Part shown: piece after piece, positions 21,181 through 31,109 of the stretch
Numbering within the stretch: position 1 is the first letter of the stretch
Layout of the letters: each line of letters opens with the position of its first letter
NCBI GenBank assembly: GCA_017434025.1
Contig: JAFRGC010000066.1
Location: 24,074-88,073 of the forward strand
Reading direction: 5' to 3'
Source: Mogibacterium sp.
Lineage (GTDB): Bacteria > Bacillota > Clostridia > Peptostreptococcales > Anaerovoracaceae
Length of the DNA stretch: 64,000 nt
The notes under the pieces: generated by a model
Database searches by the model: none
Seen by the model: only the letters and a program-made list of their open reading frames with translations
What the model was told of the DNA's origin: nothing
Position numbers and translations under genes: made by a program

Positions 21181-22794
21181 TTAGAGTGCAGGACCTGCAG
21201 CAACGAGTGCCTTGCCGGCATCGTTTGTTGTGTACTTGTCGAAGTTCTTGATGAATCTTCCGGCAAGGTCCTTAGCCTTCTCATCCCATACTGCAGGATC
21301 AGCATATGTGTCTCTCGGATCGAGGATTCCTGGGTCAACTCCTGGGAGTTCTGTAGGAACTTCGAAGTTGAAGTACGGGATCTTCTTGGTCGGAGCCTTG
21401 AGTACATCGCCGTTCAGGATAGCGTCGATGATGCCTCTTGTATCCTTGATGGAGATACGCTTGCCTGTTCCGTTCCAGCCTGTGTTGACCAGATAAGCCT
21501 TAGCGCCGCTCTTCTCCATTCTCTTGACGAGCTCCTCAGCATACTTGGTCGGGTGCAGCTCGAGGAATGCCTGTCCGAAGCAAGCGGAGAATGTAGGTGT
21601 AGGCTCGGTGATGCCTCTCTCTGTTCCTGCCAGCTTAGCTGTGAAACCGCTGAGGAAGTAGTACTGTGTCTGCTCCGGTGTCAGGATCGATACTGGCGGC
21701 AGTACTCCGAATGCGTCAGCGGACAGGAAGATAACATTGTCTGCCTGTGGGCCAGCGGACTTGCCGTTGACCTTCTTAGCGATGTTGGTGATGTGCTCGA
21801 TCGGATAGGATACACGAGTGTTCTCTGTGACGCTCTTGTCTGCGAAGTCGATCTTGCCCTCTGCGTCAACTGTTACGTTCTCAAGGAGAGCGTTACGCTT
21901 GATAGCATTGTAGATATCAGGCTCGGATTCCTTATCGAGGTTGATTACCTTAGCATAGCAGCCGCCCTCGAAGTTGAATACGCCTTCATCGTCCCAGCCG
22001 TGCTCGTCATCGCCGATGAGGAGTCTCTTAGGGTCTGTGGAAAGTGTGGTCTTGCCTGTTCCGGAGAGTCCGAAGAAGATAGCTGTGTTCTTACCTTCCA
22101 TATCGGTGTTAGCGGAGCAGTGCATGGAAGCGATGCCCTTGAGTGGCAGATAGTAGTTCATCATTGAGAACATGCCCTTCTTCATCTCGCCGCCATACCA
22201 TGTATTGATGATGCACTGTTCACGGCTTGTGATGTTGAATGCTGCGCAGGTCTCGCTGTTGAGGCCGAGTTCCTTATAGTTCTCAACCTTAGCCTTGGAA
22301 GCGTTGTAAACAACGAAGTCAGGCTCGAAGTTCTCAAGCTCTTCGTCTGTAGGAACGATGAACATGTTCTTGACGAAGTGTGCCTGCCATGCAACTTCCA
22401 TGATGAAACGGATAGCCATACGGGTGTCTTCGTTAGTTCCGCAGAAAGCGTCAACTACGAACAGTCTCTTGTTGCAGAGCTCTTCGATCGCGAGCTTCTT
22501 GATCTCTGCCCATACTTCCTCTGACATCGGATGGTTGTCGTTCTTGTAACCCTCTGTGGTCCACCATACAGTGTCCTTGGAGTTCTTGTCCATTACGATG
22601 TATTTGTCCTTAGGCGAACGTCCTGTGTAAATTCCTGTCATGACATTGACAGCGTCAAGCTCTGTGAGCACGCCCTTGTCATATCCTTCAAGTTCAGGCT
22701 TCATCTCCTCTTCGAAGAGGAATTCAAAGGATGGATTGTAAACTAGTTCTGTGGTACCGGTAATACCGTACTTGGTCAGATCAACTTTCGCCAT
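21181..22794 (-). CDS. pckA: phosphoenolpyruvate carboxykinase (ATP)
   Basis: 537 aa, full length. The P-loop [11 protein letters not shown], the [14 protein letters not shown] substrate segment, and the metal/nucleotide motifs [24 protein letters not shown] are all present, as in ATP-dependent PEPCK. It interconverts oxaloacetate + ATP and PEP + CO2 + ADP. Beside an oxaloacetate decarboxylase operon it is the second exit from, or entry to, oxaloacetate: ATP-forming PEP carboxylation or gluconeogenesis. Ribosome site AGGAGG and a promoter at 22876-22905. Confidence 0.98.
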   Translation of the reverse strand: MAKVDLTKYGITGTTELVYNPSFEFLFEEEMKPELEGYDKGVLTELDAVNVMTGIYTGRSPKDKYIVMDKNSKDTVWWTTEGYKNDNHPMSEEVWAEIKKLAIEELCNKRLFVVDAFCGTNEDTRMAIRFIMEVAWQAHFVKNMFIVPTDEELENFEPDFVVYNASKAKVENYKELGLNSETCAAFNITSREQCIINTWYGGEMKKGMFSMMNYYLPLKGIASMHCSANTDMEGKNTAIFFGLSGTGKTTLSTDPKRLLIGDDEHGWDDEGVFNFEGGCYAKVINLDKESEPDIYNAIKRNALLENVTVDAEGKIDFADKSVTENTRVSYPIEHITNIAKKVNGKSAGPQADNVIFLSADAFGVLPPVSILTPEQTQYYFLSGFTAKLAGTERGITEPTPTFSACFGQAFLELHPTKYAEELVKRMEKSGAKAYLVNTGWNGTGKRISIKDTRGIIDAILNGDVLKAPTKKIPYFNFEVPTELPGVDPGILDPRDTYADPAVWDEKAKDLAGRFIKNFDKYTTNDAGKALVAAGPAL

Positions 22795-22875
22795 TATATG
22801 CCTCCTATTTCGTTTATATAATGAATAATTATGATTATCTGATTCTGAGGTTCTCTCAAGTCCCCATTTGAAGTA

Positions 22876-22905
22876 ATTATAATATGCGGGCTCTTATTGT
22901 ATCAA
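22876..22905 (-). promoter_or_regulatory. sigma-A promoter of pckA
   Basis: Minus strand -35 TTGATA (22905-22900), 18-nt spacer, -10 TATAAT (22881-22876), about 80 nt before the pckA ATG. Confidence 0.7.
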
Positions 22906-22978
22906 CTTGTATTTCTGCCGCAGCCCATGCCTGCCGGAACCCTGCGATATGTATAATAAGAATTATCAATAATCGTCA

Positions 22979-23040
22979 TTAAGAATCGGCAGTTATCCAC
23001 ATTAAGAATCGGCCAGCATCACTGAGAATCGGCAGTTATC
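22979..23040. repeat. AAGAATCGGC direct repeats upstream of the asparaginase gene
   Basis: Three copies of an AGAATCGGC core (22982, about 23004, 23025), the first and third extended to agaatcggcagttatc. They sit 45-100 nt before the ansA start and may be regulator sites for ansA or for pckA on the other strand. Confidence 0.6.
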
Positions 23041-23084
23041 ATCGCTGCTGACTGCTGGGATCGGCCGCATGAAGGAGGTTTCGC

Positions 23085-24101
23085 ATGGCAAGGAGTAAGG
23101 TCTGCATTCTGTATACCGGGGGAACGATCGGGATGCTGCGGACGGCGAATGGTTTTGCGCCGGCACAGGGGTATTTTGGCAGAGAGCTCGAAGCGATCCG
23201 TGATCTGCACTCGCCTTTGATGCCGGAATGGGATCTTGTGGAATTCGATCCGCTGCTGGATTCGTCCAACATTTCTTATGTGCAGTGGAACCAGATCGCC
23301 GAAGCGATCCGCGACAGATATGATGATTACGACGGATTTGTCGTGCTGCACGGCACTGACACCATGGCTTACAGCACCTCAGCGCTCTCGTTCATGCTGG
23401 AGGGGCTGGACAAACCGGTCATCTTCACGGGGTCGCAGATCCCTCTCAGTGAACTGCGAAGCGACGGCAAGGACAACCTGATCACGTCAGTCATGATCGC
23501 CGGTGAAGGCAAAGTGCGCGAAGTGTGTCTGTATTTTGGCAACGAACTGCTCCGAGGCTGCCGCGCGACCAAACACTCCGCTGACGAGCTGGTCGCGTTC
23601 CAGTCTCCTAATTATCCGCAGCTCGCGACCGCCGGCATAGACATCCATTACAAAACAAAATATCTCCGTGATGTCGACGAGTCCACGCCGTTCAGCATCC
23701 GCGAACTGCGCAAAACTAGGATCGGCGTCATCAAGGTTTTCCCGGGCATCCAGTTTGACCTGTTCTCCCCTATCGTCAAGGAGGACCTGGAGGGTTTGAT
23801 CCTGGAGACTTTCGGCACCGGCAACATCCCGGATTATGATGACGCGCTTTCCACCCTGATCAGCGACGCCGCTCAGCAAGGCGCGATCGTTGTCGTGTGC
23901 ACCCAGTGCCCGCAGGGCTCAGTCAAGCTCGGCGCTTATGAAGCCGGCTCCGCCCTCGTCAAGGCAGGCGCCGTCAGCGGCTACGACATGACCACCGAAG
24001 CCGCCGTCACCAAACTCTCCTATCTGCTCAGCCAGGACCTCAGCCGGGAAAGCATCAGCATCCTGATGGAGACAGACATGCGGGGAGAACTCAGCAAATA
24101 A
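23085..24101 (+). CDS. ansA: type I (cytoplasmic) L-asparaginase
   Basis: 338 aa with no signal peptide, hence the cytoplasmic type. It has both catalytic Thr motifs, YTGGTIGM at residues about 10-17 and LHGTDTMAY near 89-97, and a catalytic Lys in SDGKDN. It hydrolyses asparagine to aspartate and ammonia. GGAGG lies 6 nt before the ATG. It is transcribed away from pckA and would feed the aspartate-to-oxaloacetate operon. It is one of very few plus-strand genes here and is followed by a gene-free repeat region. Confidence 0.95.
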   Translation: MARSKVCILYTGGTIGMLRTANGFAPAQGYFGRELEAIRDLHSPLMPEWDLVEFDPLLDSSNISYVQWNQIAEAIRDRYDDYDGFVVLHGTDTMAYSTSALSFMLEGLDKPVIFTGSQIPLSELRSDGKDNLITSVMIAGEGKVREVCLYFGNELLRGCRATKHSADELVAFQSPNYPQLATAGIDIHYKTKYLRDVDESTPFSIRELRKTRIGVIKVFPGIQFDLFSPIVKEDLEGLILETFGTGNIPDYDDALSTLISDAAQQGAIVVVCTQCPQGSVKLGAYEAGSALVKAGAVSGYDMTTEAAVTKLSYLLSQDLSRESISILMETDMRGELSK

Positions 24102-24185
24102 ACAGGGGCATCAGGGCGTGGCCGCATAGATCAGCCAAGCACTTCGCAGAGGCCCATATAGTTCCCATTTTGAATTTCAGCTAAA

Positions 24186-24434
24186 CCGTAACTATATCTG
24201 TTCACAATATAGTTACGGTTTTAATTTCTTCTCAATCTGTAACTATATCTCAGGTATTTCCGGCTCTGTTTATAGTTACGGTTATATTTCCTTCTCATTT
24301 CGTAACTATATTTCAGGATTTTTCATTCTGTTTATAGTTACGGTTTTAAATCTTTCTCAATCCATAACTATATTTCAGGATTTCCTGTTCTGTTTATAGT
24401 TACGGTTTTAAATCTTTCTCAATCCGTAACTATA
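24186..24434. repeat. 62-bp tandem repeats with TAGTTACGG dyads
   Basis: Four hairpins whose arms are CCGTAACTATA and TATAGTTACGG (24186-24218, 24239-24280, 24301-24341, 24362-24404), with a final left arm at 24424-24434. The last three intervals are 62 bp. Loops differ in length and sequence while arms are kept. The rest of 24102-24185 shows nothing. Confidence 0.88.
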
Positions 24435-24544
24435 GACCTGGCTTTAACTGTAAATTGCCTACAACCCCACAACTAACATCGGCAATTCAGATTGAAATGC
24501 AGGTCATTCAGTAGCTGAACAGAGGCAATTGGCCCACACATCCC

Positions 24545-24740
24545 TGTGCCAGCGGTGGCATGTATGTCAATTGATAGTTGAGCACCGGCAAATGACATAC
24601 AACTTGATCTTGAATCACTGAAGTTTGAGCTGAAATGTATGCCATAATTAAGGTTCTAACAGGGAAATGGCATACACAACCTTTGTGCCAGCGGTGGCAT
24701 GTATGTCAATTGATAGTTGAGCACCGGCAAATGACATACA
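24545..24740. repeat. 57-bp direct repeat and related TGTATG(T/C)CA dyads
   Basis: Two perfect 57-bp copies (24545-24601 and 24684-24740), each able to fold with arms TGTATGTCA/TGACATACA. Between them lies a third hairpin with arms TGTATGCCAT/ATGGCATACA, in which both arms changed together. An AATTGCC/GGCAATT pair lies just to the left (about 24455-24490). No gene is seen from 24102 to 24948. Confidence 0.85.
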
Positions 24741-24844
24741 GCTCCACAACTAATACCGGCAATTCAGTTGGTTTTGTGGTTTCCATTTGCCGAAATTTTG
24801 ATTCGGGAACCATATGTACTGCCCCGACAGGAGAATTCCGAAAT

Positions 24845-24902
24845 AAAAACGGCTGCTCCCTGTTCAGATCTCCATAGTGGTCTGATTGGTCACAGCCGTT
24901 CC
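24845..24902 (-). terminator. terminator of the glycogen operon
   Basis: Long minus-strand hairpin with outer AACGGCTG/CAGCCGTT and an inner TCAGA/TCTGA stem, followed by TTTATTT, 46 nt past the last glycogen gene. Confidence 0.75.
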
Positions 24903-24948
24903 TACTTTTGAATAGTTCTTTCTATGCATCCTATGAGTCTAGGCCGGC

Positions 24949-27900
24949 TCACTGTCTTCCGGTCTTCTCTGCCAGATCTCTGAACCAGGCTGCTCTCTCT
25001 GCTGCATCCGGGAAGGCTGCTTTGACTGAGTCGCCTGGGATCTTCCAGGTCCAGTTGCCTTCTGCAATGCCCGGGACGTTCATCCGGGCTTCTGTGCCAA
25101 GCATGAACATGTCCTGCAGCTGGACCATCGCCAGCGAAGCCGGGCTCTCGTAGATCTGCCTGATGATATCGAGGGCTTCTGTCTCTGCGAGTTTCTGGAG
25201 TTTGTTCCCGGCTTCCGCGTCTCTGCCAAAACCATCTGCCCCATGCGCATCACCCGCACTTGCGCCTGTATACGAGCTGCCTGAATGCGTGCTTCCTGCA
25301 TACAAATTGCTCTGATGTGTGCTGCCTGCATCCACGCTGCTCGGGTGGATTGTGCTTGCGTGTATTGCCATCAGGTATTTCGCGAGCTCTTCCGACGTTA
25401 GTTTGGTGAAGTCATGCGGAAGGTGTCTGGCGACTTCTTCTGAAAGGTATCTGGCGGCTTCGTATGGAGGGAGTTTGGCGAGCTTGTCCGGGATGACTTT
25501 CTCCAGAACGAACCCGATGAGGGTGTCGTTGTCGTGAGTCCCTGTGTAGAAGGCTCTGCGGGCGGCTGCTTCCGGCTCCAGTGCCAGCATCTCTGCTGCT
25601 GTGAACTGCCAGATGTCCATGCCCGGCAGGCCGGACAGTTTGAGCAGGTTCTTGACGCCTGCGTCGAGGAAGCCGAGGTCTTCTGCGAGCACTTTCATGC
25701 CGAGGCCTTCGTCCGCGAGCATTTTCCTGATCGCTCTGAAGAACCCGATGCCCGCGCTGTGCTGCCACACGCCCTGAAGCGGTTTCTCCCCGTAAGGGAT
25801 CGCGTAGTACTCGGAGAGTCCTCTGAAGTGGTCGAGTCTCAGGATGTCATATCTCTCCGCGCACTGCTTGAGTCTCCTGAGCCACCATCCGTAATCGTCG
25901 TCGCGGAGTTTGTCCCAGTCGTACAACGGGTTGCCCCAGTCCTGACCGTCTTTGCTGAACGCGTCAGGCGGTACTCCTGCGTGGACTTTGAGCCTGCCGT
26001 CCTCGTCCAGGCGGAACACTTCCTTGTTTGCCCAGACATCCGCGCTGTTCTCTGCCATATACATCGGCAGATCTCCCATCATGCGGATGCCGAGACCGTT
26101 CGCGTATTCCTTGAGGTCCTTCCACTGTTCGTGGAAATAGTACTGATCCCTGAACAGCTTGTCGATCTCCTCCGCATGATCCGCCGAGAGTTTGTCGAGC
26201 AGTTCCGCCGGGTCTCCGTCTCTGTACTCTTCCGGCCAAACGTGCCAGCTCTTCCTGCGATGCATCTTGCTCAGCACCGTAAACGCAGCGTACTCTGTCA
26301 GCCAGTCATGGTTCTCACGGCAAAAGCTCTCATATCCGCTGTCGTCCGGCAGTTCGTCGCGATTGATGAATGCAGGGTTGCCGGCAAAAGCAGCGTAGCT
26401 GCTGTACGGTGACCCGCCAAGTCCCGCAGGGTTGAGCGGCAGCACCTGCCAAACCTTCATGCCCGCGTCGGACAGATAATCCGCGAACTCTTTCGCCGGT
26501 GTTCCCAGAACGCCTTTGCCCAGAGAGCTGATGTGGCATATCACGCCTGCAGCCCTTCCGAGGTCTTCTCTCAACGGCTCCTCGTCCATGATGCAGATGA
26601 CCATAGCGGACAGTCTCTCCATGTGGATGACTTCACCCAGGCCTTCCCTGCCGACCTTGACCTCTTCGGAAGTCAGCAGTTCCAGAGCGTATCCTCCGGC
26701 TGTCTCAGCACACTTCCTCAGATCGACATCGACCGGTCCATAGCTCCTGTTTGCCAGGACCAGGACCCTCTCGCCTCTGCCGCCGCGTTCGCAGCGTACG
26801 AATGCAAACACATCATCACTGATGCCTTCCCTGCCGGAAAGCATCACTACATCACCGTGTTTGAGCACAGGGTGTTCGTCATAGATCAGGCCAAGCATCC
26901 TGTAATGATACCCGAGGTCGAGATTCTCGAATCCCCAAGGATATCCGTTCCTGTTCAGCGGATCGACTCCGCCGGTCAGGCCGACCTCATCTCCGTAATA
27001 GATGCAAGGAACACCCGGAAGCGCGTACTGCAGCACGGAGAGCAGTCTCACCTTGCGGACCGCCGACGGATAGTCCTCCTCAGCAGCCATCGCGGTAATG
27101 ATCCTCTCCCTGTCATGACTTCCTATGAGGTTGAGCCCCGCATAGAAGTTCGCCTCTGGGTAGTTCTCTTTGAGACTCAGCAGCATCTCTCCTGCCTGCC
27201 CCGACGAGATCGTATAATTGACATAATCAAGGAGCAGCGATCTGAGCGGATAATTCATCACTCCGTCCAGCTCGTCTCCCATGAAATATTTGCGCCGTTC
27301 GCCGTAGCTGATCTTATTGCTGGCATCCTCCCAGACCTCTCCGATGAGAAGCCCTTCAGGGTCGATGCTGCGGATCCGCTCTCTTGCTTCCTGAATAAAG
27401 GAATCCGGCAGCTCATCCGCCACATCCAGCCTCCAGCCTGACGCGCCGGCTTTCATCCAGTGCGATACCGCGCCTTCCTCACCGAGGATCAGCTCCCTGA
27501 ATCCCGGATCATTCTCTTCGACTTCCGGCAGATCCTCAACGCCCCACCAGCATTTGTAACCGCTTGGCTCGTTCTTATCGAACCGGAACCAGCTCCTGTA
27601 CGGAGAGTCCTTATGCTTGTAGGCTCCGAGATTGCCGTCCGCCTCGTAATTGCCGTACATATCGAAGTATTTGCTGTCCGCGCCGGTATGGCTGAAAACT
27701 CCGTCGAGGATCAACCGGATCCCGCGTTTACGGGCTTCCGCTGCCAGATGCGCAAAATCTTCTTCCGTTCCGAGCGACGGATCGATTTTCATGTAGTCCG
27801 CCGTATCGTAATGGTGATTGGACGTCGACTCAAACACCGGGTTGAGATAGATCCCGGTCACACCAAGCGACTTGAGGTAATCGAGTTTGTCTTCGATGCC

Positions 27901-28518
27901 CCTCAGACTTCCGCCGTAAATCGGCCAGTCCGTGACTTTGTTCTGCTCGTCGCGGATATAATAAGCCGGCCTGTTCCAATCTTCCTGCAGGATGCGGTTC
28001 TCACCCGGTCTGCTGTTGACCTCTCTGACGGATGCCTCGACACGCTCTTTCCAGTTCTTATCGCGCGCAAAACGGTCCGGGAATACCTGGTAGATGATCC
28101 CGTCCGTATACCACGACGGCACATCCGCAGGTTTGTATACGGTGATCTGGAACGGTGCAGGGGTATCTCCGGTAAACTCGTGCTCGTGATAAACTCTTCC
28201 CTCTCCACCGGTCCTCCCGTCATTATTGCCGTAATAGATGTAACCGCGGTCATCGTCGCTGCCAACCTGTATCGCAAACGCGTACCACAGCAGGCATCCG
28301 GTCTTCGGCGCGTTGATCACAGCAGAATACATCCCGTCTCCGACCGACTTCATATCGATCATCGACGGCATGCCTGCCTCGTCACGCCACAGCATCAGGC
28401 TGACATTCTCAGGATACAGCCCATTAATCTCAATAAAAAGTTCGATCGCTGTACCAACTGGTACAGCGCCGAACGGTTTCCTGTATTTCTCTTGTCTTGA
28501 ATCGTGTATTATTCTCAT
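24949..28518 (-). CDS. GH13 alpha-amylase/neopullulanase fused to GH77 4-alpha-glucanotransferase
   Basis: 1189 aa from the ATG at 28516-28518 (MRIIHDSRQEKYRKPFG), 4 nt after glgA. An N-terminal CBM34/48-like domain is followed by a GH13 barrel with VFSHTG, nucleophile GWRLDVADE, acid LIGEVWED and LIGSHDRERI. From about residue 660 comes a complete MalQ (ISSLGKGVLGTP, nucleophile DILRLDHFRGL, LAEDLGF, GTHDNDT). All catalytic residues of both enzymes are intact. A Ser/His/Gly-rich stretch of about 45 residues (25230-25370) interrupts the MalQ C-terminal part. The pair would trim and rearrange glycogen limit dextrins in the cytoplasm; no signal peptide is seen. Confidence 0.92.
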   Translation of the reverse strand: MRIIHDSRQEKYRKPFGAVPVGTAIELFIEINGLYPENVSLMLWRDEAGMPSMIDMKSVGDGMYSAVINAPKTGCLLWYAFAIQVGSDDDRGYIYYGNNDGRTGGEGRVYHEHEFTGDTPAPFQITVYKPADVPSWYTDGIIYQVFPDRFARDKNWKERVEASVREVNSRPGENRILQEDWNRPAYYIRDEQNKVTDWPIYGGSLRGIEDKLDYLKSLGVTGIYLNPVFESTSNHHYDTADYMKIDPSLGTEEDFAHLAAEARKRGIRLILDGVFSHTGADSKYFDMYGNYEADGNLGAYKHKDSPYRSWFRFDKNEPSGYKCWWGVEDLPEVEENDPGFRELILGEEGAVSHWMKAGASGWRLDVADELPDSFIQEARERIRSIDPEGLLIGEVWEDASNKISYGERRKYFMGDELDGVMNYPLRSLLLDYVNYTISSGQAGEMLLSLKENYPEANFYAGLNLIGSHDRERIITAMAAEEDYPSAVRKVRLLSVLQYALPGVPCIYYGDEVGLTGGVDPLNRNGYPWGFENLDLGYHYRMLGLIYDEHPVLKHGDVVMLSGREGISDDVFAFVRCERGGRGERVLVLANRSYGPVDVDLRKCAETAGGYALELLTSEEVKVGREGLGEVIHMERLSAMVICIMDEEPLREDLGRAAGVICHISSLGKGVLGTPAKEFADYLSDAGMKVWQVLPLNPAGLGGSPYSSYAAFAGNPAFINRDELPDDSGYESFCRENHDWLTEYAAFTVLSKMHRRKSWHVWPEEYRDGDPAELLDKLSADHAEEIDKLFRDQYYFHEQWKDLKEYANGLGIRMMGDLPMYMAENSADVWANKEVFRLDEDGRLKVHAGVPPDAFSKDGQDWGNPLYDWDKLRDDDYGWWLRRLKQCAERYDILRLDHFRGLSEYYAIPYGEKPLQGVWQHSAGIGFFRAIRKMLADEGLGMKVLAEDLGFLDAGVKNLLKLSGLPGMDIWQFTAAEMLALEPEAAARRAFYTGTHDNDTLIGFVLEKVIPDKLAKLPPYEAARYLSEEVARHLPHDFTKLTSEELAKYLMAIHASTIHPSSVDAGSTHQSNLYAGSTHSGSSYTGASAGDAHGADGFGRDAEAGNKLQKLAETEALDIIRQIYESPASLAMVQLQDMFMLGTEARMNVPGIAEGNWTWKIPGDSVKAAFPDAAERAAWFRDLAEKTGRQ

Positions 28519-28522
28519 TATC

Positions 28523-29977
28523 CTACTTTCCCAGGAGTCCTGCGTACAGCTTGCGGTATTCTTCTGCGGATTCTTCCCAGCCGAAATGCTTAGCCATAGC
28601 ATTCGCCTGGAGAGTCTTCCATGTATCCTTGTGTTCATACCACAGTTCTACAGCAAGCTCGATGGCTTTCCTCAGTCCGTTGACATCGAAGTCTTTGAAC
28701 GAGAATCCATTCGCATTCTCTCCTGCGTCCCAATATCCGTCTACCGTATCCTTGAGTCCGCCTGTCTCTCTGACGAGCGGCAGTGTGCCGTATCTCATGG
28801 AGATCATCTGAGCAAGGCCGCATGGCTCGAACTCGGATGGCATCAGGAATACATCCGCGCCGGCGTAGAAACGTCTCGACATCGCTTCGTTGAAGGTGAT
28901 CCTTGCAGCGAAACTGTCCTGATGTTCATACGCAAATCTGCCGATCGCGTTCTCAAATCTGAAGTCTCCCGTTCCGAGGATAGCGACCTGCAGATCGCCG
29001 CGCTTGGCGAGTTCAGGAAGGAGCTCTGTGAGGAGATTTGCGCCTTTCTGCTGTGTAAGCCTGCTGACCATAGCGAACAGCGGAACATCAGGATCTTCCT
29101 TCAGTCCGAGTTCTCTCTGGAGAGCGAGCTTGTCCTCGACCTTCTTGCCCAGATCATTCGCAGAGTAGTTCACGAAGATATTTTGGTCGGTCTTAGGATC
29201 GTAGTTGCGGCGGTCAATACCGTTGATGATACCGTAGAGTTTGTACTTCCTGGATCTGAACAGACCGTCCAGACCTTCTCCGTATTGCTCTGTGCAGATC
29301 TCTTCAGCATATGTCGGGCTTACAGTAGTGACTGCATCTGAATAGATGACAGCACCCTGCATGAAGTTGACCGCGTTCCTGGTCTCCAGCTGGCCTTCGG
29401 CCGGGGTCTTGTGCAGACCAAGTACATCTCCAATCATGTACTTGTCATACATGCCCTGGAATTTGAGGTTGTGGATCGTAAATACGGTCTTGATGCGGTC
29501 AAAACGTCCGTCCCCCCTGTACAGCTCACGCAGGAACACCGGTACAAGAGCGGTGTGCCAGTCGTTGCAGTGAAGGATGTCCGGCGCATAATTCTTGCTG
29601 ATATGCTTGATACTCTCAAGCACAGCAGCTGAGAAGAACGCGACTCTCTCGCCGTCATCATGCTCTCCGTAAACACTGCCTCTCCTGAAGTAATACTCGT
29701 TGTCGAGGAAGTAGTAAACTACGTTGGCTTTGCGGAGTGTGTACAGTCCGCAATACTGCCTTCTCCATCCGAGCGGTACTTCATAGCTGTCGACGAATCT
29801 CATCTTCTTCCGGTATTCTTCCGGAATCGTATTGAGCAGCGGCAGAATGACTCTCGCATCAAAATTGTCATTCTTGATATATGCAGGCAAAGAACCTGCT
29901 ACATCGCCGAGTCCGCCCGTCTTGATGAACGGGGTGGCTTCGAACGCGGCGAATAACACTCTGGTCTTGTCACCCAT
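28523..29977 (-). CDS. glgA: glycogen synthase (ADP-glucose, GT5)
   Basis: 484 aa. N-terminal KTGGLGDVAGSLP is the ADP-glucose-binding signature; HCNDWHTALVP and the C-terminal nucleotide-sugar region MPSEFEPCGLAQMISMRYG are present. It elongates alpha-1,4-glucan from ADP-glucose made by GlgC/GlgD, encoded 10 nt upstream. Confidence 0.97.
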   Translation of the reverse strand: MGDKTRVLFAAFEATPFIKTGGLGDVAGSLPAYIKNDNFDARVILPLLNTIPEEYRKKMRFVDSYEVPLGWRRQYCGLYTLRKANVVYYFLDNEYYFRRGSVYGEHDDGERVAFFSAAVLESIKHISKNYAPDILHCNDWHTALVPVFLRELYRGDGRFDRIKTVFTIHNLKFQGMYDKYMIGDVLGLHKTPAEGQLETRNAVNFMQGAVIYSDAVTTVSPTYAEEICTEQYGEGLDGLFRSRKYKLYGIINGIDRRNYDPKTDQNIFVNYSANDLGKKVEDKLALQRELGLKEDPDVPLFAMVSRLTQQKGANLLTELLPELAKRGDLQVAILGTGDFRFENAIGRFAYEHQDSFAARITFNEAMSRRFYAGADVFLMPSEFEPCGLAQMISMRYGTLPLVRETGGLKDTVDGYWDAGENANGFSFKDFDVNGLRKAIELAVELWYEHKDTWKTLQANAMAKHFGWEESAEEYRKLYAGLLGK

Positions 29978-29986
29978 GGGACCCTC

Positions 29987-31090
29987 CTAGATGGTCTTTT
30001 CTTTTCCAATGATGATAGGGTCACCGTCACCGCCGTAGATCTTGATGCCTTCGTTGATCGTGACATACTTGTCGCAGATAACGTTGTCAAGAACTGCGCC
30101 TTCTCCGATCTCGCCGTGCATCATGATCACGCTGTTCTTGACGACAGCATTTTTACCGATGTTGACGGTACGGAATATGATGCTGTTCTCAACGCGGCCT
30201 TCGATCCTGCAGCCTGCAGAGATAACGGAGTTCCTTACATCGGAACCCGGGAGGAAGAGTGCCGGAGCTTCGTCCTGTGTCTTAGTGAAGATCAGTCTCT
30301 CCGGATTGCAGAAAACTTCGTTACGGATATCATAGTCAGTCATCGCCTGGTTGACCTTGAGCAGATCAGCAGCATTGTAGATCTTGCCGAGATATCCCTT
30401 GAATTCGAAGGTTCCGATATCGATCGTATCCAGATTGTCTCTGAGGATATCGATCATATCCATGTGATCCAGTGCGCCGAACCAGTCGATGAAGTCTTCC
30501 ATGTAGTCTCTGTCGATGATGAAGCAGTCTGCAAAGTAGTTGGACCATCCGAAGCCTTCTCTTGCGATGGATGTTACTTTGCCGTCTTCGTCAGTTTCCA
30601 GGAAATATCCATGGTGATTCTCTCCCCTAGGTACCTTCTTGAATACCATAGTGATCGGGTCTGATGATTCGCTGTGCTGTTTGATCAGTGGTTCAAAATC
30701 GATGTTCCATACATCGCTGCTGCCCATGCAGATGACGAAATCTGCGTCATCTCTCTCGAAGAACTTCCTGTTCTTGACGATATCTCTCAGGAGGAATCTG
30801 CTTCCTTCTGACTTCAGGCCATATACCGAGCCCGGCATCAGGAACAGGCCGCCTGTCTTACGTCCCAGGGACCATGGGTTGCCGATACCGATGTGGTCGA
30901 TCAGCGATCCTGAATTGTAAGGAGCGATGATTCCTACGGTCGTGATACCCGAGTTGACCAGGTTGGAAAGTGCAAAGTCGATAAGTCTGTATCTGCCGCC
31001 GTATGGGATCGACGCCATTGTCCTGTCCTTGGTGAGTTCGCCGAGACTGGAGCTGTCGTAATTAGCGGAAATCAATCCAATAGTCTTCAT
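29987..31090 (-). CDS. glgD: glucose-1-phosphate adenylyltransferase GlgD subunit
   Basis: 367 aa. Nucleotidyltransferase N-domain with a degenerate start (MKTIGLISANYDSSSLGELT instead of the G-G-x-G-x-R loop) and a C-terminal left-handed beta helix. As in other Bacillota, GlgD is the non-catalytic or regulatory partner of GlgC, encoded just upstream. Confidence 0.95.
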   Translation of the reverse strand: MKTIGLISANYDSSSLGELTKDRTMASIPYGGRYRLIDFALSNLVNSGITTVGIIAPYNSGSLIDHIGIGNPWSLGRKTGGLFLMPGSVYGLKSEGSRFLLRDIVKNRKFFERDDADFVICMGSSDVWNIDFEPLIKQHSESSDPITMVFKKVPRGENHHGYFLETDEDGKVTSIAREGFGWSNYFADCFIIDRDYMEDFIDWFGALDHMDMIDILRDNLDTIDIGTFEFKGYLGKIYNAADLLKVNQAMTDYDIRNEVFCNPERLIFTKTQDEAPALFLPGSDVRNSVISAGCRIEGRVENSIIFRTVNIGKNAVVKNSVIMMHGEIGEGAVLDNVICDKYVTINEGIKIYGGDGDPIIIGKEKTI

Positions 31091-31109
31091 TTCTTACGCC
31101 TCCTTATCC

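Noticed and set aside
26533-28500. Long plus-strand frames (302 and 346 codons) opposite the glycogen genes
   Set aside because: Antisense shadows of the GH13-GH77 gene with no start signals.
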